A stretch of DNA of 21,300 bases from an uncultured Acetatifactor sp. (GTDB lineage: Bacteria > Bacillota > Clostridia > Lachnospirales > Lachnospiraceae): NCBI GenBank assembly GCA_910580225.1, contig CAJTXE010000057.1, positions 1 through 21,300 on the forward strand, read 5' to 3'. Every line of letters starts with the position of its first letter. Within the stretch, counting starts at the first letter, position 1. The notes beneath the pieces are model-generated. The model had not been told where the DNA came from, did no database searches, and saw only the letters and a program-made list of their open reading frames with translations. Position numbers and translations under genes: made by a program. Below, in pieces: positions 6,917 through 14,340 of the stretch.

Positions 6917-7753
6917 ATGAAAACCACTTGTCAGGTATGTATGCACCGCTGTACGCTGTCCCCCGGGCAGACCGGACTCTGCGGCGCCAGAAAAAATGAA
7001 AACGGTAAGATTGTATGCGCCAATTACGGCCGGATTACCTCCCTTGCTTTAGACCCCATTGAGAAAAAGCCCCTGAAACACTTCCGCCCGGGAAGCCTGA
7101 TTCTGTCTGTGGGAAGCTACGGCTGCAATCTGCGCTGCCCTTTCTGCCAGAACCACGAGATTTCCATGGCCGGGGAAGGGGACGTCCACAGCCCCTATGT
7201 GCCGCCCCAACGCCTGGCGGATTTGGCTCTGGAATGGAAGGAACGGGACGGCGCCGGAAACATCGGCATTGCCTACACCTACAATGAGCCTCTTGTGGGC
7301 TGGGAATATGTCCGGGATACGGCCCGGCTTGTGAAGGAAAGCGGAATGGCCAATGTCCTGGTGACCAACGGCACTGCCGCTCCGGAAATACTGGAGGAGC
7401 TGCTGCCCCTGATTGACGCCATGAACATTGACTTAAAGGGCTTTCGGGCGGATTATTACCGAAAACTTGGGGGCGATTTGAACACGGTGAAAACCTTCAT
7501 CGCAAGGGCGGTGACAGCCTGCCATGTGGAACTCACCACCCTGATTGTGCCCGGAGAAAACGACAGCCTGGAAGAAATGGCGGCACAAGCCCGGTGGATT
7601 GCGGATCTCAATCCGGAAATCCCCCTTCATATTACACGGTTTTTCCCCCAGTATCATATGCTTGACCGTAAACCTACGGTGATTCAAAGCCTGCGCCAAC
7701 TGGCGGAGACTGCGGGACGGTATCTGACAAATGTTTCTCTGGGGAATGTATGA
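6917..7753 (+). CDS. amrS: AmmeMemoRadiSam system radical SAM enzyme
   Basis: This is a 278-residue cytosolic iron-sulfur enzyme. The N-terminus carries a four-cysteine set typical of the family (C5, C8, C12 in CQVCMHRC and C22 in GLCGAR). The SAM cluster motif CxxxCxxC is at C70, C74 and C77 (GCNLRCPFC). Downstream patches such as AYTYNEPL, VLVTNG, AMNIDLKGF and TTLIVPGEND follow the order seen in pyruvate-formate-lyase-activase-like proteins. The start has a GGGAGG ribosome binding site. It lies 125 bases after the LigB/AMMECR1 gene in the same direction, as expected for one pathway. It converges with the hydrolase gene, leaving about 50 bases between their stops. The substrate is unknown. 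Confidence 0.92.
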   Translation: MKTTCQVCMHRCTLSPGQTGLCGARKNENGKIVCANYGRITSLALDPIEKKPLKHFRPGSLILSVGSYGCNLRCPFCQNHEISMAGEGDVHSPYVPPQRLADLALEWKERDGAGNIGIAYTYNEPLVGWEYVRDTARLVKESGMANVLVTNGTAAPEILEELLPLIDAMNIDLKGFRADYYRKLGGDLNTVKTFIARAVTACHVELTTLIVPGENDSLEEMAAQARWIADLNPEIPLHITRFFPQYHMLDRKPTVIQSLRQLAETAGRYLTNVSLGNV

Positions 7754-7804
7754 TCCATGTACAGCCCCTTTACCGGCACAGCCAAAACAGCCCCTCCATG
7801 GCTT

Positions 7805-8602
7805 TCAGCCTTTGCAGTTTCCATGTAACCAGAATTCCTCCATGGCCGCGTTAAATTCATCCGGCGTGTCCATATTCACGCAATGCCCTGCTCCCTCAAA
7901 AACTACCACACTGCATTCCGGCTCGTTTTTCTTCCACATTTCCACGGCCCACAGTTCCATGGGGATATCATGCCTTCCGCAGCCAATCAGCAGAGGATAG
8001 TTCCTCGGCCCGGTCTGCCGGGTATTGACCATGCTGTTGAGAGAGGCAAGATACCGAAAGGACTTTTTCGGAAACTGTAGATTCATCTGGTAAAATGCCT
8101 CCTGTGCCTGCAGCGTATATGCTGAAATTTTTTTGTTTGACCTGGCAAACCATTTGACGGAAAAGAACGCCTTAAGCATCATAAGCATCTGGGACGCGCC
8201 GTTTTCCCGCTGCATTTTGACGTCAAAATTGTTGATATCATAACCGCCGAAACAGGCAAGTGACTGTACGGCTTCCGGATACCGGTTTGCAAAATCCTGC
8301 GCCAATACAGCCCCCAGGGAAATCCCCACAATATGTATCTTTTGAATTTTTTCCGTATTCAGGATTTCCCTAATCCACCCGGACATTTTCCGGATACTGT
8401 CACCTTTCCGCGCCCTGGTTGATTTGCCGTGGCCGAGGATATCCACCATAAGAAGATTGTATTTGTCCTGAAAACAGGCAATCTGCGGCTGAAACATATT
8501 GTGATTGACAAAAGCAGCATGTATAAAAAGGACCCACTCCGCGTTTTCCTTTCTACTGGTATAATACACAACCGGCGATTCCTCTAAACGATATTCCTGC
8601 AT
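7805..8602 (-). CDS. Alpha/beta-fold hydrolase
   Basis: This 265-residue protein has no signal peptide, so it is likely cytosolic. The nucleophile elbow GISLGA gives S95, the acid is probably D212 in GCGRHDIP and the histidine H240 in FEGAGHCVN, a full catalytic triad in standard order. The oxyanion region is LFIHAAFVNHNMF, where the second residue after the strand is HA instead of the usual HG. Family members include esterases, lactonases and haloperoxidase-like enzymes, and the substrate cannot be told from sequence. AGGGA stands four bases before the ATG. The gene is on its own: 50 bases from the convergent radical SAM gene and 212 bases from sdpI upstream, with hairpins in that gap. Confidence 0.88.
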   Translation of the reverse strand: MQEYRLEESPVVYYTSRKENAEWVLFIHAAFVNHNMFQPQIACFQDKYNLLMVDILGHGKSTRARKGDSIRKMSGWIREILNTEKIQKIHIVGISLGAVLAQDFANRYPEAVQSLACFGGYDINNFDVKMQRENGASQMLMMLKAFFSVKWFARSNKKISAYTLQAQEAFYQMNLQFPKKSFRYLASLNSMVNTRQTGPRNYPLLIGCGRHDIPMELWAVEMWKKNEPECSVVVFEGAGHCVNMDTPDEFNAAMEEFWLHGNCKG

Positions 8603-8662
8603 AGTTCCCTGTCCTCATCTTTCTGAACAGACTTCCCGTCCGTCCCCTATTCCATGATGTCC

Positions 8663-8700
8663 GATTCTGGGGGGCTGCCCTGTGCTTGTGCCCCCCAATC
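8663..8700. other. GC-rich hairpin between sdpI and the hydrolase gene
   Basis: GGGGGGC (8669-8675) pairs with GCCCCCC (8690-8696), with flanking GATT (8663-8666) and AATC (8697-8700). The loop is 14 bases. There is no T-run on either side, so termination is uncertain. Confidence 0.4.
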
Positions 8701-8754
8701 TCAAGGCATCTTAAACACGTCACTTTTCTACGAAAAACAGTCTGACAAATTTCT

Positions 8755-8802
8755 GCAGCACCCTTACCGGGATAAACACAAATTTGCTATGTAAAGGGCT
8801 GC
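8755..8802 (-). terminator. Possible terminator hairpin after sdpI
   Basis: GCAGCACCCTTAC (8755-8767) and GTAAAGGGCTGC (8791-8802) form an imperfect stem just 13 bases past the sdpI stop. On the minus strand a T-run appears only about 20 bases later, so this may be a weak or non-canonical terminator. Confidence 0.3.
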
Positions 8803-8814
8803 ACCTTGCCCCGT

Positions 8815-9471
8815 TCAGCACCTTTGGGCTATTTTATAAGTATAGAAAACATCAACCGCCAAAAGAACCGCAATCACCGCCGCTGCTGCCAGAAAGCAGT
8901 ACATTCCCTGAACAAAGAAGCAGATCACCACGATAACGGCACCTCCGATGATATAGGAGATTCCGCCAAAACGCTGGCTTTTTTTCCAAGTCGTTTCATT
9001 CTTCATACTCCACCGGGTTTTCAGCCCCGTCACCGCGTTCATCCGCAGCTTGGGCATGATATTTCCCAGGATGATCATCCCAATACCCAGAAGTCCAAAC
9101 AGGATTTGATTCACATCCCATGGATGGAAGGACAGGTTTTCCACCTTATGAAAACCGGCATACAGAATATACCCTGTCATGGCATTAAAAATAAGCAGGG
9201 TGACAATGCCCGCAGCAATACAGACTTTCTCATTGTTGTTTCCATGCTCTTCCTGCCTTGCAGCAACCTTTGCCATTCCCAGAAAAAAGAGTCCCAAAAC
9301 AACTGTGACAATGGGAACAATCAGAACCTCGTATTTACTGCCCCAACGTGTCACCTGATTGTCCGAACCATAATGCCCGGGGATTTGCTCCGGCAAAAAC
9401 CACAAAGCAGCCAAAGCACCCATCAGCGGCAGAAACATAAGCCCGTAAAACACGATTTTTTTCCCTTTCAT
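8815..9471 (-). CDS. sdpI: SdpI-family membrane protein (DUF1648 plus SdpI domain)
   Basis: This 218-residue protein has about six membrane segments. After the first comes a DUF1648-type stretch (IPGHYGSDNQVTRWGSKYE, about 29-47). Later comes the SdpI signature (about 142-161: LKTRWSMKNETTWKKSQRFG). In Bacillus subtilis SdpI gives immunity to the SDP killing peptide and sequesters the repressor SdpR at the membrane; most homologues elsewhere are uncharacterised. The start at 9471 overlaps the repressor stop as ATGA and is preceded by GGGGAGG. A longer in-frame start ten codons upstream lacks support. No sdpABC-like toxin genes lie in the window, so this is an orphan immunity-like pair. Confidence 0.9.
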   Translation of the reverse strand: MKGKKIVFYGLMFLPLMGALAALWFLPEQIPGHYGSDNQVTRWGSKYEVLIVPIVTVVLGLFFLGMAKVAARQEEHGNNNEKVCIAAGIVTLLIFNAMTGYILYAGFHKVENLSFHPWDVNQILFGLLGIGMIILGNIMPKLRMNAVTGLKTRWSMKNETTWKKSQRFGGISYIIGGAVIVVICFFVQGMYCFLAAAAVIAVLLAVDVFYTYKIAQRC

Positions 9472-9737
9472 ACTTGACCTCCCCGCAAACTTTCGATCCA
9501 CATGACTGCTTCGTCCAGAATCGATAAGTTCAGCTCATAATAGATAAAATTCTTATATTTTGTCTCATAAATCAGATCTGCTTTTTTCAGCTTTGACAAA
9601 TGATAGGACAATGCCTGGGGCGTCATGTTAAGCGCATTTGCCAAATCTCCGGAATTGATTCTGCCCTCCTTTAACTTCAGCAAAATCTGTCTGCGGGTTT
9701 CATCCGCCAGGGCCGCTAATACTTCGCTTACCGCCAA
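9468..9737 (-). CDS. sdpR: ArsR/SdpR-family autorepressor
   Basis: This 89-residue winged-helix repressor has ALADETRRQILLKLKEG at the N-terminus, recognition-helix region MTPQALSYHLSKLKKADL and a beta-wing TKYKNFIYYEL. No metal-binding cysteines are present, as in the SdpR branch and unlike the metal sensors. The start is a TTG at 9737, nine bases after AGGAGG (9752-9747 on this strand). An ATG four bases further upstream is out of frame and would give only a 13-codon peptide. The gene leads the sdpI operon and overlaps it by ATGA. The promoter is flanked by two near-identical 22-base repeats, so negative autoregulation is likely. Confidence 0.9.
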   Translation of the reverse strand: MAVSEVLAALADETRRQILLKLKEGRINSGDLANALNMTPQALSYHLSKLKKADLIYETKYKNFIYYELNLSILDEAVMWIESLRGGQV

Positions 9738-9750
9738 CCATTCTCTCCTC

Positions 9751-9772
9751 CTGTTTCAAATTTTCTTTAAAT
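9751..9772 (-). promoter_or_regulatory. Downstream SdpR operator-like repeat
   Basis: On the minus strand this reads ATTTAAA, eight bases, TGAAACAG. It is 19/22 identical to the copy at 9808-9829 in the same orientation. It covers the predicted first transcribed bases and abuts the AGGAGG site, a natural roadblock position. Confidence 0.65.
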
Positions 9773-9775
9773 AGA

Positions 9776-9804
9776 ATTATAGTCACATTCGTTTCAACTG
9801 TCAA
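9776..9804 (-). promoter_or_regulatory. Consensus promoter of sdpR-sdpI
   Basis: On the minus strand TTGACA (9804-9799) and TATAAT (9781-9776) are both perfect and separated by 17 bases. Such a strong promoter needs a repressor, in line with the flanking repeats. Confidence 0.85.
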
Positions 9805-9807
9805 TAA

Positions 9808-9829
9808 CTATTTCAAATTATTTTTAAAT
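9808..9829 (-). promoter_or_regulatory. Upstream SdpR operator-like repeat
   Basis: This copy lies four bases upstream of the -35 box. It is also a partial dyad: TATTTAAA and TTTGAAATA are inverted around five bases. It matches the downstream copy at 19 of 22 positions. Confidence 0.65.
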
Positions 9830-9846
9830 ACTATCATTTATTATGA

Positions 9847-9876
9847 TTTACATTTCCTGCACCCATGCTGTATAAT
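9847..9876 (+). promoter_or_regulatory. Promoter of the lipoprotein gene
   Basis: TTTACA (9847-9852) and TATAAT (9871-9876) are separated by 18 bases. The leader to the ATG at 9981 is about 100 bases. It contains a dyad CCGGCC (9912-9917) with GGCCGG (9940-9945), around a smaller stem CCTTA/TAAGG (9927-9931, 9937-9941). Confidence 0.6.
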
Positions 9877-9911
9877 ACAGGCAGGCAGCCATAGAGCCGC
9901 TGCTTCCATGC

Positions 9912-9945
9912 CCGGCCGAATGATATCCTTACCCCATAAGGCCGG
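9912..9945 (+). promoter_or_regulatory. Leader hairpins before the lipoprotein gene
   Basis: CCGGCC/GGCCGG and CCTTA/TAAGG share bases 9940-9941, so the two stems are partly alternative. There is no T-run and no known riboswitch pattern that I recognise. The ribosome binding site AAGGAG (9966-9971) lies just after. Confidence 0.35.
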
Positions 9946-9980
9946 ACACCGGAATCCCTCACGAAAAGGAGCTGAAGAAA

Positions 9981-12350
9981 ATGAAGTGCCATCCTAAGTG
10001 CCATCCTATCAGCAGCAAAGCCAGTAAATCCGGAAGCAAAGCCGGACACCCTACAAAAAGCATTCCGATAAACACTGCAGGAAACAAAACAGAAGGCAAT
10101 ACGGAGAGCAATCGAGAAAACAATACCGAAAGCAGGCTGTCCCGTGTAATCACCCGATTCCCAATCTGGCTGACAGCTCTTTTCATGATGCTTTTGCTGA
10201 CAGCCTGCGGCAGCGGGGCTGCTGACAGCGGCAGACAGGTCTGGATTCCGGAATTCCGGACCATTGAAATGACGGAGAATTCCTACAACAACATGGCGAT
10301 TCTGGGAGACACCTTCTACTACATCTCCTATGAACAGCAGGGAGAAGGCTTCCGCTATCGTTTAAGCGGTTATTCCCTGACGGATGGTCCTCTGCCCCCT
10401 GTTCCCCTGAACTGGCCGGACCAAAGGGACAGATTCCTCACCAGTTTATTTGCCATGGACCAGGAGGGCGGCGTCTACGTCATCACCTTTGTCACGGCGG
10501 AAGGCGGCTCCGAAACCCATCTGTGCAAGTTTGACACAAAGGGAAACCTCCTCTATGACACGGACATCTCCGGGGAAACCGGCGACATCAATCTTCTGGC
10601 AGCGGACAGCCGGGGACGCATCTATATCTCCGGCAATGCATCCGGCGCTTCCTGTATCTGGCTGTATACGGCGGAGGGAACCTGCCTGGGAACCTTCACC
10701 CCTGATCTGCCCACGGGAAGAATCACCGCCCTGGGTCCCGGCAGGAATGGCGCCATGTACGCCTGCTGCCAGAGCAACAACGGAGGCGGAACCGATTCTT
10801 TCCTCATGGAAATCGATTTTGACAAAGCAAAGGCCGGGGCTTTACTTGCCGATTTCCCCCGGGGAGACAATTCCCTCCTGATTCCCGGGCCGGAAAATAC
10901 GCTGCTTTCCTTTGACAGAACCACCCTTTATTCTTACGATTTGACAACCCAAAAAAGCGAAATCCTCTTTGACTGGCTGGACTACGGGATCAACGGTTCC
11001 CATGTGACGGCTGTTCACATGCAGGACGACGGCCAACTCCTGGCAGTGAATTCGAACCTTGCCGAGAAAAACATTGAACTGGCGCTGCTGAAAAAATCCC
11101 GCGGCACCCAGATCCCGGAGAGGGAAACCATTGTCCTGGGCACGCTCTACAGCAATACCCTCCTGCGGAATGCCGTGATGGAATTCAACCGGGAGAACGA
11201 GAAATACCAGGTGAAAATCAGAGAATATCTGGACCCCCAGACACATGACCGGGGGGACGCTGCCCTGCGGCTGAACAACGATATTCTCTCCGACAACTGC
11301 CCCGATCTCCTGGACACTGCGGAGCTTGACCTGAATGCTCTGGCGTCAAAAGGGCTTTTTGCGGATTTAAATCCCTATCTGGAAAGCAGCACCCTGCTGA
11401 ATGCCTCGGACTTCCTGGACAATCTTCTGGAAGCATATACAATAGACAACAAACTTGTTACCATTCCGTCGTGTTTTTCCCTAAGGACAGTATTTGGACA
11501 AAGTACGGAGACAGGCCAGAACTGGGGATGGACTCTGGAAGAACTGATTGCTTACGCAAACGCCCATCCGGAGGCGGAGATTTTCGACAATACCTCCCGA
11601 AGTGAAATCATGCAATATCTGATGAGCTACAACATGGATACCTTTATCGACTGGTCCTCCGGGGAATGCCGTTTTGATTCCGATGCCTTCAGGGAACTGC
11701 TCCAATTTGTTTCCCGCTTTCCCGGAGAAACCGTACAAAACCCCCAACAGGCCTCCACCCCGGTCAGAATCCGGAACGGGGAAGTGCTCCTCCTGGCAGA
11801 GACCCTTACGGATTTCAATTCCATACAACTACCCCTGGCGATTTACGAAAATGGGGCAAACTGCATCGGCTTTCCCTCCGGGGACGGCAGTGCAGGCTGC
11901 ATGCTCCTCCCTTATGGGGCTTACGGCATTACCGTGAACTCGGACCGGAAAGAAGGCGCATGGGCCTTTCTGGAAAAATTCCTGACCTCTGGCGACAGGG
12001 ATTCCGCCTTCTTCCCTTCACAGAAAACCAGACTGGAGGAAAAAGCCGCATACGCCCTGAAGCCCGAATCCCTTACTGATGAGAACGGAAATCCCCTTCC
12101 CAACAGCACAGATTTGGTATCCATCGGTTACGCCGACTGGGAATACACTTACCATATCCCCACCCAAGAAGAGGTTGCACTGACACTGGACTTAATCGCC
12201 GCGGCAAAACCGGTATCCTTCAGCGAGACAAATGAAGTGGTCACCATTGTCAACGAAGAGGCGGAAGCCTATTACCTGGGACAGAAGACCCTGGACCAGG
12301 TTGTGGAAATCATCCAGAGCCGGATTCGGATTTATGTCAATGAGGATTGA
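9981..12350 (+). CDS. Large lipoprotein: propeller-like plus solute-binding domain
   Basis: This 789-residue exported lipoprotein has a hydrophobic segment (about 61-75) ending in lipobox LTAC, with C76 as the lipid anchor. About 51 hydrophilic residues (KCHPKCHP, then a stretch rich in N, T, E and S) precede the signal, which is unusual. Residues about 90-380 show repeated strand-like units (DTFYYISY, GGVYVITF, GRIYISG, NGAMYACC, TTLYSYDL) suggesting a beta-propeller. From about 385 to the end it resembles a family-1 ABC solute-binding protein (RNAVMEFNRENEKYQVKIREY, DLNALASKGLFADLNPYL). AAGGAG lies nine bases before the ATG, which supports the long N-terminus. No ABC permease or ATPase gene is adjacent, so binding partner and ligand are unknown. 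Confidence 0.85.
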   Translation: MKCHPKCHPISSKASKSGSKAGHPTKSIPINTAGNKTEGNTESNRENNTESRLSRVITRFPIWLTALFMMLLLTACGSGAADSGRQVWIPEFRTIEMTENSYNNMAILGDTFYYISYEQQGEGFRYRLSGYSLTDGPLPPVPLNWPDQRDRFLTSLFAMDQEGGVYVITFVTAEGGSETHLCKFDTKGNLLYDTDISGETGDINLLAADSRGRIYISGNASGASCIWLYTAEGTCLGTFTPDLPTGRITALGPGRNGAMYACCQSNNGGGTDSFLMEIDFDKAKAGALLADFPRGDNSLLIPGPENTLLSFDRTTLYSYDLTTQKSEILFDWLDYGINGSHVTAVHMQDDGQLLAVNSNLAEKNIELALLKKSRGTQIPERETIVLGTLYSNTLLRNAVMEFNRENEKYQVKIREYLDPQTHDRGDAALRLNNDILSDNCPDLLDTAELDLNALASKGLFADLNPYLESSTLLNASDFLDNLLEAYTIDNKLVTIPSCFSLRTVFGQSTETGQNWGWTLEELIAYANAHPEAEIFDNTSRSEIMQYLMSYNMDTFIDWSSGECRFDSDAFRELLQFVSRFPGETVQNPQQASTPVRIRNGEVLLLAETLTDFNSIQLPLAIYENGANCIGFPSGDGSAGCMLLPYGAYGITVNSDRKEGAWAFLEKFLTSGDRDSAFFPSQKTRLEEKAAYALKPESLTDENGNPLPNSTDLVSIGYADWEYTYHIPTQEEVALTLDLIAAAKPVSFSETNEVVTIVNEEAEAYYLGQKTLDQVVEIIQSRIRIYVNED
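9984..10007 (+). repeat. Tandem 12-base duplication in the lipoprotein 5' end
   Basis: AAGTGCCATCCT occurs twice in direct succession (9984-9995, 9996-10007) and encodes KCHP twice. It makes residues 2-9 of the protein, in the odd N-terminal extension. Confidence 0.9.
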
Positions 12351-12664
12351 GGGCTGTCAGAACATCCCCACATCCCGCCGCCTCACCCTGCAGTTCCAGA
12401 AAACCGATGCAGGACTCCGCCAGGTCTTCCGCTTTTAACTGCTCCGCCAGTTGTCCCGCGCCCTCCACCATGTTCCGGACAGGCACCTCCCCGGGATGCC
12501 TTTTCTCCGCCCCGGCATAAGCCCCGATAATCTCCGCTTTTTTCTCCCGGCTTATGTATTGCAGACCTTCCTGCACCAGATTCCGGGCACTTTCCACATA
12601 CTCCCGCTGACCCCCGGAAATTCCAGATGATCCAACCGTTCACTGCCATCGCTGCCGCCAGAAG
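12337..12664 (-). pseudogene. Frameshifted hypothetical gene after the sigma remnant
   Basis: An 86-codon minus-strand frame (12597 down to 12337) has coding-like composition (REKKAEIIGAYAGAEKRHPG, AEQLKAEDLAESCIGFLELQ) but no proper start. Just upstream a different frame reads ASGGSDGSERLDHLEFPG. One added base in the five-base homopolymer at 12611-12615 (G-run on this strand) would join the two frames, giving LEFPGGQREYVESARNL. This looks like a single-base frameshift, real or from sequencing. The 3' end overlaps the convergent lipoprotein gene by 14 bases. I recognise no domain. Its place right after a sigma-like gene suggests a former sigma-associated gene. Confidence 0.45.
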
Positions 12665-12988
12665 CTATTCCCTTTGCTTTATCTGCTTTTTCCTCGCCCG
12701 GTGAATGGCAATTTTAATCTGGGGAACACTTTTCTGCAGCATTAAGGCGATTTCCTGATAACTTTTATCCTCTACAGCGTATAGATACAATGCCCTCTGC
12801 TGAACTTCCGGCAGTTGCTCCATCTGCGCCGCCACCCCGCGCACCTGCTCTCTTTTGAGATATTCCTCCTCCGGCTGTACTGTTCTTCCAGGCAGGATTC
12901 CCTTTACAGATGGGAATTCCCGGACATTTTGTGCCGGAACCTTTATATGAAAAAAGCCGATACCAGGTATCAGCTCATATCCTTTCAA
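12665..12988 (-). pseudogene. Sigma-70-like remnant, region 4 only
   Basis: The frame of 107 codons contains a clear sigma region 4: QMEQLPEVQQRALYLYAVED, then SYQEIALMLQKSVPQIKIAIHRARKK, the helix-turn-helix that reads the -35 element. ECF factors are usually about 160-200 residues with a region 2 for core polymerase and -10 binding; here the first 40 residues show no region-2 motif. The frame can only open at a TTG right after an in-frame TGA (12989-12991), with no good ribosome binding site. I read it as a 5'-degraded sigma gene. If expressed it could at most be a small DNA-binding protein. The same frame continues open upstream of the stop for 67 codons without recognisable content. Confidence 0.6.
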
Positions 12989-13210
12989 TCACACAGCTAT
13001 GTCAACCACCAATACAGTTCTGCAAACAGGAAAATCCATCCTGATACCCCATTGCATGAATCCCTTAGCAATCAGCACGCGCTGTCCCTCCAGTGCTGCC
13101 TTGTCGTCGGCAGGCGTGTCCCCCCACCGCCTGTCTCCTCCGCCTTGTCTCGGTGCGCACATCAGGCACCGCTTACCCGGGAATGCCTGCATCAGTGTAC
13201 CGGCTTTCCG
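12989..13210 (-). other. Non-coding or decayed stretch below the LRR gene
   Basis: A 67-codon open frame (13192 to 12989) has no domain I know and no ribosome binding site. Small hairpins are present, such as CGGTGC (13151-13156) with GCACCG (13166-13171). No T-run terminator is seen. It is probably the eroded 5' part of the sigma gene plus the LRR trailer. Confidence 0.35.
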
Positions 13211-14230
13211 TCAAAGTTCCAGACTTTCAAAGAAACTGCCTGCTTCCCTGGGCTGTTCTCCCATATATTTCAGGAAAAAGGCCTTCATCTCCGGACTTTC
13301 CTCTCCCATATCTTCAAGTATCTCCTGAAAATTATCATTCGTGATGCACCCAAGTTCTGCAAACAGACTGTAGTACTCCCTATGGCTTCCATGCTCCTGG
13401 CGAATAATCTGCCAGGTCTCCTCCGTGGACCGGCTCTTGGTCAGACTCCGAAGGTACTGCTCCAGTTCTTCCTTCAGGGATGGGCTTAGGGACCGGGCAT
13501 GCAGGAGGCGCAAAAAGGACAGCCGCACCTTGACTTTTCGTTTCTCACTGGTAAATTCCTCCAGATCAGTACCGATATAATCCTCCTCTCCGTAAACGGA
13601 CTGGCTGATATACCCTTCCGAATCCGCAGCCCGAAGGATGGAAAGCAGCCGAATATCCCACTGTGCCAGCCATTCTTTACTGCCCGCTCCGGCAAGATCC
13701 AACAAATACGGAGCATCCAGCATGGTCACGGAAGCCGCCAAAAGCTCTGCGCAGGAATCCGCTTCTTTGCTTTCCGTCTCCGGCTTCCCCTCCCCAAAAT
13801 TCCTTCCCCCAGGCTCTCCCATACTCATCCCTGTCAGTTTTCTGCGGTTCTCTCCTCCCAAATCCCCTGCCTCTATCCGGTTCTGACCGGCCCCTTCCCG
13901 CACAGCAATCCGCTCCAGGCTCCCGCATCCCTTAAAAACTGCCTTTCCGAACCGCACCTCCCCCTTGGGAAAGGAGATTTCCGCCAGACTGTCACAGTAA
14001 GAAAAGGCCCAGTCCCCTACCTCCCGGATCCCCTCGGGAAGACGGATGCTGCACAGGTTTTTTTGGCTTAAGAATGCCTTCCTCTGGATGGCTGTCACCG
14101 GATATCCCTCTATCTGCCAAGGCAGGGAAAGATTTGCTGCAAATCCCCAAAACCCTATGATAATGGCCTCTTCCCTCTCTATTTTATAACAGATTGTTCC
14201 GTTCTCCGTGACGAACTGTTTTTCTGCCAT
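13211..14230 (-). CDS. BspA-like leucine-rich-repeat protein, third gene of the MoxR/VWA module
   Basis: This 339-residue protein has no signal peptide, so it is probably cytosolic. The N-terminal ~110 residues carry LRR_5/BspA-type repeats (AIQRKAFLSQKNLCSIRLPEGIREVG, DWAFSYCDSLAEISFPKG, AVFKGCGSLERIAV, spaced about 23). Then comes a polar, glycine- and glutamate-rich linker of about 60 residues. A helical C-terminal part follows, including DAPYLLDLAGAG, LLSILRAADSEGYI, KVRLSFLRLLHARSL and a last helix PEMKAFFLKYMGE. The ATG at 14230 has GGGAG ten bases upstream; the in-frame ATG at 14278 has no ribosome binding site. It follows the MoxR-type ATPase gene by about 160 bases in the same direction, so it may be its client or adaptor. 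No direct sequence evidence shows that. Confidence 0.75.
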   Translation of the reverse strand: MAEKQFVTENGTICYKIEREEAIIIGFWGFAANLSLPWQIEGYPVTAIQRKAFLSQKNLCSIRLPEGIREVGDWAFSYCDSLAEISFPKGEVRFGKAVFKGCGSLERIAVREGAGQNRIEAGDLGGENRRKLTGMSMGEPGGRNFGEGKPETESKEADSCAELLAASVTMLDAPYLLDLAGAGSKEWLAQWDIRLLSILRAADSEGYISQSVYGEEDYIGTDLEEFTSEKRKVKVRLSFLRLLHARSLSPSLKEELEQYLRSLTKSRSTEETWQIIRQEHGSHREYYSLFAELGCITNDNFQEILEDMGEESPEMKAFFLKYMGEQPREAGSFFESLEL

Positions 14231-14340
14231 GCTTTCACCGCTCCCGTTATCCTTGTGTTTCGTCTGTTTATCTATCATCTGTCAAAAGCCTCTGTTCTCC
14301 CCTGCACCCCGCCGGAGGGCGTGCATCCCCTTCCTCCTGC

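Noticed and set aside
8806..9477. 223-codon plus-strand frame over sdpI
   Set aside because: It mirrors the SdpI gene; the minus strand has promoter, ribosome binding site, ATGA coupling and family motifs.
12815..13489. 224-codon plus-strand frame across the sigma remnant and LRR 3' end
   Set aside because: Cysteine- and proline-rich translation with no ribosome binding site or domain; region 4 of a sigma factor is clear on the other strand.
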